This document shows positions 26,309-36,999 of a stretch of DNA of 64,000 nucleotides, piece after piece. The DNA comes from Mytilus galloprovincialis. Taxonomy: Eukaryota > Mollusca > Bivalvia > Mytilida > Mytilidae. Both the position numbers and the translations under genes were made by a program. Location: contig NC_134846.1 in assembly GCF_965363235.1 (NCBI RefSeq), forward strand, positions 57,463,121 to 57,527,120, given 5' to 3'. The notes beneath the pieces were generated by a model that worked only from the letters and a program-made list of their open reading frames with translations, did no database searches and was not told the DNA's origin. Positions within the stretch are counted from its first letter, which is position 1. Each line of letters begins with the position of its first letter.

Positions 26309-26600
26309 CTTTTTATGCCCCATTTATGGGCATATGGGCATTATGTTTTCTGGTCTGTGCGTCCGTCCGTCTGTTCGTTCGTCCTTCCGTCTGTCTGTCC
26401 CGCTTCAGGTTAAATTTTTTGGTGGAGGTAGTATTTGATGAAGTTGAAGCTCAATCAACTTGATTCTTAGTACACTCTGCTATGATCTTTCTAATTTTAA
26501 TGACAAATTAGAGATTTTATCCCATTTTCACGGTCCACTGAACATAGAACATGATAGTGCGGATGGGGCATCCGTGTACTTGGAACACACTCTGTTTCCC
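26309..26600 (+). mobile_element. Pearl-like element, one core unit
   Basis: Begins 'ttttatgccccatttatggg', has a GTCC/GTTCG tetranucleotide tract (26360-26400) and one core, and ends 'gatggggcatccgtgtactt'. Same family as 13211. Confidence 0.65.
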
Positions 26601-27039
26601 CATCTATTTATTGAATGACAGATTTCCTTTATATATGATTACTGAAAGAAACAAGTTTTTCTTTTGATGGAAACAAAAAAGGTCAATAGTCTTTGGATTC
26701 CCATTGCATTATCGTTCTCCAACAGGTCATAAATAAATGTTAGCTAAAAACAACTAAACACATTAATTTGTGGTTAGGGTTTTTCATATTTTACCACAAT
26801 GTAAACCTTCTCAACAAATGTAAAAAAAAAAATAAAAGAAGATGTGGTCTTATTGCCTTAGGCATACTTGCATTGACTTAGGCAAACAGTTGCATCCTTG
26901 ATCTATATACATCCATTAGAACTAGTACATTAGACATAGGTGTAATTTTATCACAAAGTAATGTAAATATCTAAGAGTAAATCTCACATTCATAATTCAA
27001 AAGGAAAAAAAAAAAGACACAACATTTGATTGAAGTATA

Positions 27040-27770
27040 TTTCTAAATTTCAAGCAGCAAATGTTACATGTTATTTGCTCCAATAAAAGTCACTTCTCCC
27101 TAGTCTATTTTCATGAGCAGCAAATATTACACTTTATGTACTCAAACTAAAGTCGCTCCTTCCTAGTACATTTCTACCAGTAGTTATTGCACTTAATCTA
27201 CCCAAACTAAGTCACTAGTTAGTTTTAGCAGCAAATATAATAAAATTGAGAAAGGAAATGGTGAATGTGTCAAAGCGACAACAACCCGACCATTTAGCAG
27301 ACAACAGCCGAAGGCCACCAATGGGTCTTCAATGTAGCGAGAATTCCCGCACCCGTGGGTGTCCTTCATCTGGCGCCTAAAAATATGTATGACTTTTGAA
27401 AAACTGATCTTCAGTGAGGTCAATAAAGCTTAATCCATAACACTTTATGTACTCAAACTACAGGCTCTTCTTCCTAGTCCATTTCTAGCAGCAATTAGTG
27501 CACTATAATGTACTCAAAATAATGTTAAGCAATTATTGCATGTTTTACACTCATAATAAAGCTTAATCTATGTCTAGTAGCTTTTACGTGTATTATACTC
27601 AAATAACTCAAATTTTACTTTGTCCGTATGCTAGCAGCTAACATAACATGTTTTAATTCCAAGAAAGGCACTTCTACTTAGTTACCGATTAGCTGAAAAT
27701 ATAGCATGTTATGTACTCAAACTGAAGCCAATTTACCTCGTCTACGTCAAGCAGTAAATAGTATACAATT
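27040..27770 (+). repeat. Degenerate 61-bp satellite, left block
   Basis: Units run 'gtactcaaactaaagtcgct' ... 'cctagtccatttctagcagc' ... 'ttgcacttaatc'. Two clean units measure 61 bp. The block is interrupted at 27237-27420 by the short interspersed repeat. Matching sequence reappears at 32585-32715. Confidence 0.7.
27237..27385 (+). repeat. Short interspersed repeat, copy 3 of 3
   Basis: Same block as 4843 and 6298, inserted in the satellite. Confidence 0.75.
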
Positions 27771-28072
27771 TCTGTCTTTTAATGAGGTAAATATCAAATA
27801 TGTTGTTTTATTGACTTTTGAAAAACTGATATTCAGTGAGGTCATTGGCCGAGATGAATAACAGATTTCAAAAAGTCAATTGAACCACATATGTATCCAA
27901 ACAATGCGAAACAATGAAAAAACATATCGAATAGTCGGCAATAAAAGGCCCCGACATGAAAAATATGAAACAATTCAATTGAGAAAAATTATTTATAACA
28001 AAACATTTACAAAAACAACAAATATAACAAATATGACAGACATGCATACAAGCTTCTGACTTAGGACAGGCA

Positions 28073-30223
28073 TCTATACTATTAAACGAGAAGACCTCAT
28101 TTTGTGTGTCGCTTCTCTTCCTTCTACGATAAATTTGTCACCATGCCTCTGTGTTCTATAGGTAACATGCATAGTCGCATTTGTCATCCATTCTTATGAT
28201 TATTCAGATTGAGTTATTTTTTGGGAGAAACGACAAAAAAGGAGTCCGGATATTGATTCCGTCATCAGACTAACTTTTAGTCAAAGATAAGACTTCCGGT
28301 TTGAAACATACACAATTACAACCAATCATATGATAGATAACAAAAATGAAAAATAAATAAGCCAATCAGAGCGTTCGCCATATCATGGTTTTTAGATCGC
28401 AAGAACCACAATTAACTGGACCCCTGCTGTTGTTTCAATCTTATCTACACAAACGTCGAAGTATCAATCAGCGGGTGGCCAGTTAAGAACCACAACTATT
28501 ATACCTCATTAGAGAGGACAATTTTTGTTCGCGTTTATGATATCTACATTTATCATATACTTAGCATTGATATGATAGCTTTTGCATATGTGTAATGAGC
28601 GGAAGTACACAAGCCATAATTTCCCACCCGGGCTGATAACCCATATCATGTGCATCTCGTGCACAAAGCCCATAATAGTGCCTCTCGTGCAAGTTACTTC
28701 CGGTGTTTCCGGTATCGGTTGTTTACTTTTCCATTGTGACGTCAGATGTTTTTTATGACGACGTCAAAATTTACGGGAACTTTTATGGGGATAGTTTAGT
28801 ACTTGCTAACAAATGCCATTGACAATTATGAATCATTTTATAGTACAACAGACATGGATTAGTAATGATCATAAAACTTTTCCAAATTTTCAATGTTTCA
28901 AAATGCCTCTATAGGAAATGTTACCATACATATATAAGGAGGTAGTGATGCTGTTGTTGGACAATTATAGTATATTTGATTCATAATTTATTTTCTTTAT
29001 AAAGTTTTTGACTGTTTTAGTTATTGTATTTGTTTATTTGCCTTACATAAAACTATTGTCGGAAGTATATGATAAAGTGATTAATACATGGCCTTTTCCA
29101 TATCAGCCTGGGTATCATCCCTCGACCCATATCAGCACCTCGACTCCGTCTCGGGCTGATATGGGGGTCTCGGGATGATACCCAGGCTGATATGGAAAAG
29201 GTCATGTATTAATCTCTATGTAAACTACGATTATACTACTTTAAATTATACAGGCTCTCTGTATTCTGTCTACTGTTTTCTTTGAAATGTTTACTATTTA
29301 AAGGGTCAAACCAGTTGCATATATATTAAAATAAGTAAAACATGTGTAAACAAGAATGTGGCCATAGTACACGGATGCCACATCGGCACTATATTTACAA
29401 AGTTCCGAGTTGATTGGACTTCAACTTCATCAAAAATTACCTCTTCAAAAAACTTTAATCTGAAGCGGGACAGACGGACGGACGAACAAACGAACGCACG
29501 GATGCAGACTAGAAAACATAAGTCCCATAAATGGGGCATACAAATTTATTGTTGAAAGTGAAAGTAGTGATTTGGCAAAAATGAAAGTAGGGTACAGATT
29601 AGAAGGGGCAGGACCTTTTTCGGAACGTCGGGATCAGGTGTTTTAAGCTCGGGATTTGGGGATTGATCCTTACGGGATCCGGGATTTTTTATTTCGATTT
29701 CGGGATTTCGGGATATGAATTTCTTAAAATTCTGCATCTCGGGATTTCATGTTTTTAATCCCGGGATTTCTGGATCAGGACCCCTCCAACCACCCCATTA
29801 AATTAGCCTTAGTAGGTCTTAGTCATTTATACAAGATTCATATCCTACCATTGGCATGTTAATCAGGCTTAAAAAGAAGCACTGACGAATTGTCCTAGAA
29901 GCATATTTTATTAGACTAATAATGGTCTATATATAAGCAGTTGCATTTATGTCATGTTTGAAGCGGTGCAATTTTTTAAAAATTTAATTTGACTTTTGTT
30001 AAAAGATGCATTTTAGCAAAGGAGAAGAATAATTGTGGTCTGAGGCCAGAAACACGAAAATAATTGAATTTAACAGAAAGGAAACAAATATCGGACTTTG
30101 GAAAAAGGGAGAGGGCTTTTGATACCTTTTATGATATTCTCCATACATAATATCTTTTACCAAAAATTTTCCTACAACAGTTCACAAGCTGTATATGCCC
30201 GCGATTTCGCGGGTGTGTTCTAG
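28073..30223 (+). mobile_element. Helitron-type non-autonomous element H1
   Basis: It starts TCTATACTATTAAACGAGAA after an A, and ends CTAG (30220-30223) before a T. A hairpin CCCGCGATTTCGCGGG (30198-30213) lies just upstream of the end. TC start, 3' hairpin plus CTRR, and A/T flanks without target duplication are the Helitron signature. No Rep/helicase is present. The body carries a reversed pearl-like fragment (29340-29545) and a CGGGATTT-rich tract (29625-29780). Relative to H2 it has an extra approximately 670 bp (28549-29218). Confidence 0.75.
28549..29218. mobile_element. Insert in H1 containing a large near-perfect hairpin
   Basis: It is absent from the matching position in H2. The left end TTTATCATATACTT recurs inverted near 29058-29072. 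The right end (29082-29213) is a hairpin with roughly 40-bp arms (TAATACATGGCCTTTTCCAT... against its reverse complement) and an inner pair CCATATCAGC/GCTGATATGG. 28600-28720 carries a GC-richer segment with repeated 'tctcgtgcacaaagccc/tctcgtgcaag' words. Whether it is an insertion in H1 or a loss from H2 is inference. Confidence 0.6.
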
Positions 30224-30310
30224 TATATATAATGAGGCGTGATTAGACTAGTTTGACGATACCAAACCATCCGGGATTCCCATAACCTAGTCGACGTATA
30301 CTAGAATATA

Positions 30311-31057
30311 TTAAGGTTTATGTACCCTTCTGTAGCCATTTTTGTACGAACTTTTCAAACTTCAATTGTATCAAAACTACAGATATAATGAACAATAGAG
30401 ATAAGCCATTTTGTACATATTCCAAGGGGAAACTTGATGCAAAGCATTATTTTTTACTGTTCCATTGCATTTAATAGAAAAAGAGGACTTTGTGGCAAAT
30501 AAATCAAGATTTTTATAGAAAATCCACAGCCTTTATCCTTGCACTCTCATATTTGGCAATTTGATGACTGATAGATATAGGATTATTGCATGCAGTGCTA
30601 GCATTGATTTTCTTAAAACAAGTTTATAAATGTAGTTATTGGTTAAGACAAGTATAAATATGGCCAAAATCAAGTACACCTTTTAGGGTGCGCTCGACTT
30701 TAATGACTCAGCACGAGGTGTTTTGGAATTTACAGGTTACTTAGAACTTTTTGTAAAAAATAAACACTAGCACATCATAGAAAATCAAGTGAGTAATTTA
30801 TGTTTCAAATTTTATAACAAAAATCTCTGTATTAAAGGCTGTGGATTTTCTATAAAATTCTTGATTTATTTGCCACAAAGTCCTCTTTTTCTATCAAATG
30901 CAATGAAACAGTAAAATATAATGCTTTACATCAAGTTTCCCCTTGGAACATGTACTAAATGGCCTATCTCTATTATTTATTATATCTTTAGTTTTGATAC
31001 AATTGAGGTTTGAAAAATTCGTACAAAAATGGCTACAGAAGGGTACATAAACCTTAA
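30311..31057. mobile_element. TTAA-flanked foldback element, approximately 220-bp arms
   Basis: The left arm 30311-30530 and right arm 30838-31057 are inverted copies, above 90% alike by eye. The ends are TTAAGGTTTATGTACCC and GGGTACATAAACCTTAA. It occupies a TTAA that lies 5' of 'acgagaagacc' in H1, so it sits in the head of Helitron H2. Confidence 0.8.
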
Positions 31058-32575
31058 ACGAGAAGACCTCATTTTGTATTAAACGAGAAGACCTCATTTT
31101 GTATTAAACGAGAAGACCTCATTTTGTGTGTCGCTTCTCTTCCTTCTACGATAAATTTGTCACCATGCCTCTGTGTTCTATAGGTAACATGCATAGTCGC
31201 ATTTGTCATCCATTCTTATGATTATTCAGATTGAGTTATTTTTTGGGAGAAACGACAAAAAAGGAGTCCGGATATTGATTCCGTCATCAGACTAACTTTT
31301 AGTCAAAGATAAGACTTCCGGTTTGAAACATACACAATTACAACCAATCATATGATAGATAACAAAAATGAAAAATAAATAAGCCAATCAGAGCGTTCGC
31401 CATATCATGGTTTTTAGATCGCAAGAACCACAATTAACTGGACCCCTGCTGTTGTTTCAATCTTATCTACACAAACGTCGAAGTATCAATCAGCGGGTGG
31501 CCAGTTAAGAACCACAACTATTATACCTCATCAGAGAGGACAATTTTTTTTCGCGTTTATGATATCTACATGTAAACTACGACTATACTACTTTAAATTA
31601 TACAGGCTCTCTGTATTCTGTCTACTGTTTTCTTTGAAATGTTTACTATTTAAAGGGTCAAACCAGTTGCATATATATTAAAATAAGTAAAACATGTGTA
31701 AACAAGAATGTGGCCATAGTAAACGGATGCCACATCGGCACTATATTTACTACGTTCCGAGTTGATTGGACTTCAACTTCATCAAAAATTACCTCCACAA
31801 AAAACTTTAATCTGAAGCGGGACATACGGACGGACGAACAAACGAACGCACGGATGCAGACTAGAAAACATAAGTCCCATAAATGGGGCATACAAATTTA
31901 TTGTTGAAAGTGAAAGTAGTGATTTGGCAAAAATGAAAGTAGGGTATAGATTAGAAGGGGCAGGACCTTTTTCGGAACGTCGGGATCAGGTGTTTTAAGC
32001 TCGGGATTTTGGGATTGATCCTTACGGGATCCGGGATTTTTTATTTCGATTTCGGGATTTCGGGATATGAATTTCTTTAAATTCTGCATCTCGGGATTTC
32101 ATGTTTTTAAGCCCGGGATTTCTGGATCAGGACCCCTCCAACCACCCCATTAAATTAGCCTTAGTAGGTCTTGGTCATTTATACAAGATTCATATCCTAC
32201 CATTGGCATGTTAATCAGGCTTAAAAAGAAGCACTGACGAATTGTCCTAGAAGCATATTTTATTAGACTAATAATGGTCTATATATAAGCAGTTGCATTT
32301 ATGTCATGTTTGAAGCGGTGCAATTTTTTAAAAATTTAATTTGACTTTTGTTAAAAGATGCATTTTAGCAAAGGAGAAGAATAATTGTGGTCTGAGGCCA
32401 GACACACGAAAATAATTGAATTTAACAGAAAGGAAACAAATATCGGACTTTGGAAAAAGGGAGAGGGCTTTTGATACCTTTTATGATATTCTCCATACAT
32501 AATATCTTTTACAAAAAAATATTCTACAACAGTTCACAAGCTGTATATGCCCGCGATTTCGCGGGAATGTTCTAG
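31058..32575 (+). mobile_element. Helitron-type non-autonomous element H2 (near-twin of H1)
   Basis: It matches H1 almost base for base, except that it lacks the 28549-29218 segment. It ends with hairpin CCCGCGATTTCGCGGG (32550-32565) and CTAG (32572-32575) before a T. At its head a 25-bp unit (ACGAGAAGACCTCATTTTGT+ATTAA) is repeated nearly three times (31058-31127). The very 5' terminus is separated by the TTAA foldback and is not clear. Confidence 0.75.
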
Positions 32576-32584
32576 TAGAATATA

Positions 32585-32715
32585 TATCACAGTATATACT
32601 CAAACAAAAGCAACACATTTTCCTTTTCCATGCCTAGCAATACATAGTGCATGTGATGTTTTAAACTAATGCCACTTATTTCTAGTCGATGTCTATCAGC
32701 AAATATTTCAAATTA
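32585..32715 (+). repeat. Degenerate 61-bp satellite, right block
   Basis: 'actcaaacaaaagcaacac' ... 'catgcctagcaatacatag' ... 'cacttatttctagtcgatg' resembles the units at 27040-27770. The Helitrons therefore appear to have landed inside this array. Confidence 0.5.
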
Positions 32716-32719
32716 TTCA

Positions 32720-35100
32720 TGACGTTTGTTGTGTGTGTCCCCCCTCCCTGTTCTTTTTTCCTCCCTCCAGATCCGTCATTACTGTAAAGCATCAAAGTAA
32801 ACGAGAATAGGCTTCCAAGATGTCATCATTATTTGACTAACATCCGTGAATAAATGAATTAATATTCGGGATGATGATAGTGATTTGATGATTACTAATT
32901 TCCCGTCGAAACATCATCATGCAAACAGATCACGTATATATAGGATACATTTTGACAATACCATAATAGGAAATATCTTCAGTTAAAATTAATCATACTT
33001 TTTAATCGAAAATAATTGTTCGAAATAGTTACTTAAAAAAAAGTTAAAAATCAAAAGCTCGACTTCTTTGGACATCATTCCCTGTCGCCTATTCACTGTG
33101 TTGGGTATTTTTTCAATTGCTGTTTGTTCTAAAATGCTGTTCATATATACGTGCATCTATTACGAAACATTTTTAATCAAGCAATTACCTAAACACACGT
33201 ATTATGTATGGATCAGTGTCTGTGTTTATAGTTTTTTTAAGCAAAGACAGGAAAGAATAAAACTTAAAAATCATTTAAATGTTACTTTTTTTTCATTTCC
33301 CGGGATGATTTTATTACATCCTTTCTGCATTTGAAAAGAAGGCGGACAAGACAGGCAATCCCATAAAAAAAAATTATATGACCATTTAGATTCGGAAAAA
33401 AATTAGAAGCTTTAAAATTTCAATTGTGGAATAGAAGGTAACAGCTTAGTTTATAGTATTATAACATATTGAACCTCACATATACTTATATGAAGAACAA
33501 ATGTTTATTATATATATTTGCATGAACAATGTTGTACACTGACATTCGGAATAATTAGGGACAGGTGTCATGAATGATCATTACCTCGTTGTTCTGTCGC
33601 ATGTATGAATATTGCCTTGAGGATTTATACCGTCTTCAGAAATATAAACGTCTTATTTTCGTATGAAATTGGCATGGGCAGTTCTACAACTGCAGCTTGT
33701 CAATAGTGGTAAAAACATTATAATATTTAAAATTTTATTTAATTTTAAGGAAACATAAAAGGAAACTACATGATTAATCATAGTGTAAAATTGTATATCA
33801 TAAATTAAGATGTACAGTTTGTAAAAAAATGACAAATCACTGACGCACATGTTCACTTAAAACACCATAAGAGGTATGTACGATATATTTACATCTATGT
33901 TTTCAATTATTTACACTAATTGTATAAAATTATTACCAAATTTTGGTTAAATTTTCACATCTTTTTTTATTTTTTGTTGATATGAAGAACAAGAAAAGTC
34001 TTTAACATTCTGTTACACTAGCTTATTTTTCGTAACATAGACACTCGTGTTGAAACATCTTTCAAATTGCAGCTAAATATAAGGGGAAACCGGTTTCATA
34101 TTCATTTATTTATAGTTGTTTAATATTTGAAGTATATTGTTTCTTCTAATGTCTGAACCTATGTAGTAAATTTGTATATGGAATGGGGCATGATATGTAC
34201 AAATTAACCTAGTAAACTATACATTTTAGTGCTATGCATTTCTTCCTTGAAAAGTATACAAAATAGATCTAATCTTAAAAGAAAGGAAAGCGGTTAACTG
34301 CATTCTTTCCCCTAAAAAAGGGGGGCATATCAGACACTTATCAAAATTTATTCAAGTTTAATATCGAAGAGCCTATATGATATAATCAAAACAGTTTCGT
34401 GAATTTCCATAAAATGAAAATCATATGCTGTCGAATACAATAATGAAAATTTGACCAGTTTCTTCGCTGTCTTTAATTAGAATTAAATGTACCTGAAAGG
34501 CAATTTGTACTTCAAACAGAATGATGGATATTGATTAATACTGTCTATTATCCATCATATATATATATATATATATACATTTTGGATAATACTCATCAAT
34601 TGCTTAAGTTTACCAAAATTGCATATTTTTAGGCATTGCTATCCGATAATGTGTATACATTGTAAGATACAGCTAACCTATTTCAGCTACTCTATTTGAC
34701 CACACTTAATGCAATGATACTATGAATTTTGATTAGAAATGAAAGACTTTTTGAAATTGACCATCCTCTGAAATAAATCCAGGGTGAAAAGATAGTCATT
34801 CATATATTTTATAAACAGCAGATTTATGTATATATCTGTAATAAAAAAGATGGCGATTTGTCATACGAAGATACTAGTAACAATAAAAAGAAATGTCCGA
34901 GTTTGTTCTAATGAGGACAACATTGTGTAATGATACGTTATATTACGTTAAGTACTGACTAATATATGACTACTATCCCCTTTCCCAAACCCATCAAAAC
35001 TATTTGATGTTAATTGTTTTATACACGGTTGTCTACTTTTGATTCGTAACGTAACTTGAATACATATGTTTTGATTGCATTACTGATCATTACTAATCTC
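32720..35100. other. Intergenic, no gene seen
   Basis: AT-rich sequence. It contains a (TA)n tract at 34557-34577; otherwise no element is recognised. Confidence 0.6.
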
Positions 35101-35104
35101 GGTC

Positions 35105-35640
35105 AACAGTAGATGTGGTATAAGTGCTAATGAGACAACTCTCCATCCATGGACCTTTTTCGCCTCTTTTAGGAAAGAAAAAATAAATCATGAAATTTTT
35201 CATACATTTTTGGTACTGTTCAAGTGTCTTCGTTTTTTAATAGATGTACAACGGCTTATGAAAATAGTGAGTTGTGGTATGATTGCCAATGGGACATGTA
35301 TACACCAAAGACAAACGGACGAGGATGTTAAAACAAATACCGGTATATGGCGTTCTGCGGCTTCACTAATAATGAAACCCCAAACCGTATAGTAAGCTAT
35401 AACAGAACATGGCATGACAAAACATGAAGCAAGTAAAAAATAAAAACAAACAGCCTGGTGTATGCTAAAAACAATAAACACAAAATTAATAAGGCAGAAA
35501 GTAACCGTTGAAAACCACTTATTTACAGACTGCTGACTTGTAACAAGAACATAAAGAATATTGGGGGATTTAACTTTTTTGAACACTCGAACCTCCACAT
35601 AATCTGGGACCATGGTGAAAAATCACAACATAAAACAAAC
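35105..35640. repeat. Dispersed repeat of the 'ggtatgattgccaatgggac' type
   Basis: 35105-35150 is a short plus-strand piece of the 'cattggcactcataccacatc' family. 35255-35420 ('gagttgtggtatgattgcca', 'acaccaaagacaaacggacg') and 35440-35600 look like a longer related repeat. A 137-codon open frame on the minus strand here is not thought to be a gene. Confidence 0.45.
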
Positions 35641-36438
35641 TTTATAAATGGGTTGAATAAGGCTTGACTTATCATATCAACACCAATCACAAATAGCAAG
35701 GTACTGTAAGCTGTTAAAAGCTATTGCAACAAATAAATAAACTATGTTTTCCCAATCAAACCATGATTTCAATTAATACACATCCAATGGATTTAGTGTA
35801 AATACGTCATATAAAACAGCACGAGACAAACTGTCTAAAAACGGTCTTCGCGTGTTTTTTTATTTTTTTTTACTAAGTACATTATAAGCCGAAAGATTGA
35901 AAATTAAAGAACAAGTATAATATATGTTTATGTGTATAAAGAGAGAGGAAAATGTCATCAAGAATCATTACAATATATTTATCGTACATATTTATTTTAA
36001 AATTATACCAGTTGAACTTGTTTCCTTATAAGTAAAAGAACTTCAAATATTGTGTTTTATTGGCTATCGTTTTCATTCTGGAGGTAACATTTGTAAAGTT
36101 TACCTGAAACCCGTTGACATGTAAAGTCTAGTGTTCCTACCGTTTAAGGTAAAGCTTTACTCTTTTTTAATTGTGTTAAAATGAAATAGACATTTATTTA
36201 AAAACAATCATACATAAGTATTATGATATTGAAGTGAACAATTCATTCTTTTTAAATAAAACATAAACATTTTTCTACGTTATATTGAAAATCCACTGAA
36301 TAGAACTTGTACCCCCTTATTATTTTCTACCTCAGGCATAGATTACCTTAGCTGTATTTGGCATAACTTTTAGGATTTTTGGTCCTTAATGCTCTTCAAC
36401 TTCATACTTTATTTGGCCGTTTTAACTTTTTTGGATTC

Positions 36439-36484
36439 GAGCGTCACTGATGAGTCTTTTGTAGACGAAACGCGCGTCTGATGT
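36439..36484 (+). ncRNA. Hammerhead ribozyme motif 1 (type I)
   Basis: Core CUGAUGA and GAAA are intact; predicted cleavage after the C at 36478. Stem II is GUCU/AGAC, and stem III is only two or three pairs (ACG-CG-CGU). In stem I the 3' strand UGAUGU still pairs with GCGUCA through a U-A and a wobble. Confidence 0.85.
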
Positions 36485-36801
36485 ATATACAAAATTAGTC
36501 CTGGTATCTATGATGAGTTTATTTACAACCACTGGGTCGATGCCACTGCTGGTGGAGATTTATTTCCCCCAGGGTATCACAAGCCCAGTAGTCAGCACTT
36601 TTTGTGCTGACATGAATTATCATTGATATGGTTATATTTATAAATTAATTGTTACAAAATTTAGAATTTTTGAAAAAACTAAGGCTTTTCTACCTCAGGC
36701 ATAGACTACCTTAGCTGTATTTGGCATAACTTTTAGGAATTTTGGTCCTTAATGCTCTTCAACTTCATATTTTATTTGGCCGTTTTAACTTTTTTGGATT
36801 C

Positions 36802-36847
36802 GAGCGTCACTGATGAGTCTTTTGTAGACGAAACGCGCGTCTGGCGT
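36802..36847 (+). ncRNA. Hammerhead ribozyme motif 2
   Basis: Intact core, stem II GUCU/AGAC with a UUUGU loop, stem I GCGUCA/UGGCGU; predicted cleavage after 36841. Confidence 0.88.
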
Positions 36848-36999
36848 ATATACAAAATTAGTCCTGGTATCTATGATGAGTTTATTGTAGTAACATTATT
36901 TTGCGTATTATGAAATCATTTATTATTGAAAAACAAACTTTACATTTTTCACACGTAGTTTATCAATCAATCGTTTAAAATTTTATTGTTGTTGATGAC

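Larger units (their letters stand above)
36324..36888 (+). mobile_element. Retrozyme, partial tandem dimer
   Basis: One full and one partial unit of a small non-coding element. Each unit contains 'tacctcaggcatagattacc', 'tggtccttaatgctcttcaa' and a hammerhead motif. The two predicted self-cleavage points (after 36478 and 36841) are 363 nt apart. Retrozymes are non-autonomous retroelements that spread as ribozyme-processed circular RNAs. Confidence 0.8.

Noticed and set aside
29306-29555. Pairs of open frames repeated at 31658-31907
   Set aside because: They are the two strands of a pearl-like fragment carried by both Helitrons; conservation is due to the twin copies.
35200-35613. 137-codon open frame on the minus strand
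   Set aside because: Covers a dispersed repeat; no recognised domain, and hydrophobic runs arise from T-rich sequence.
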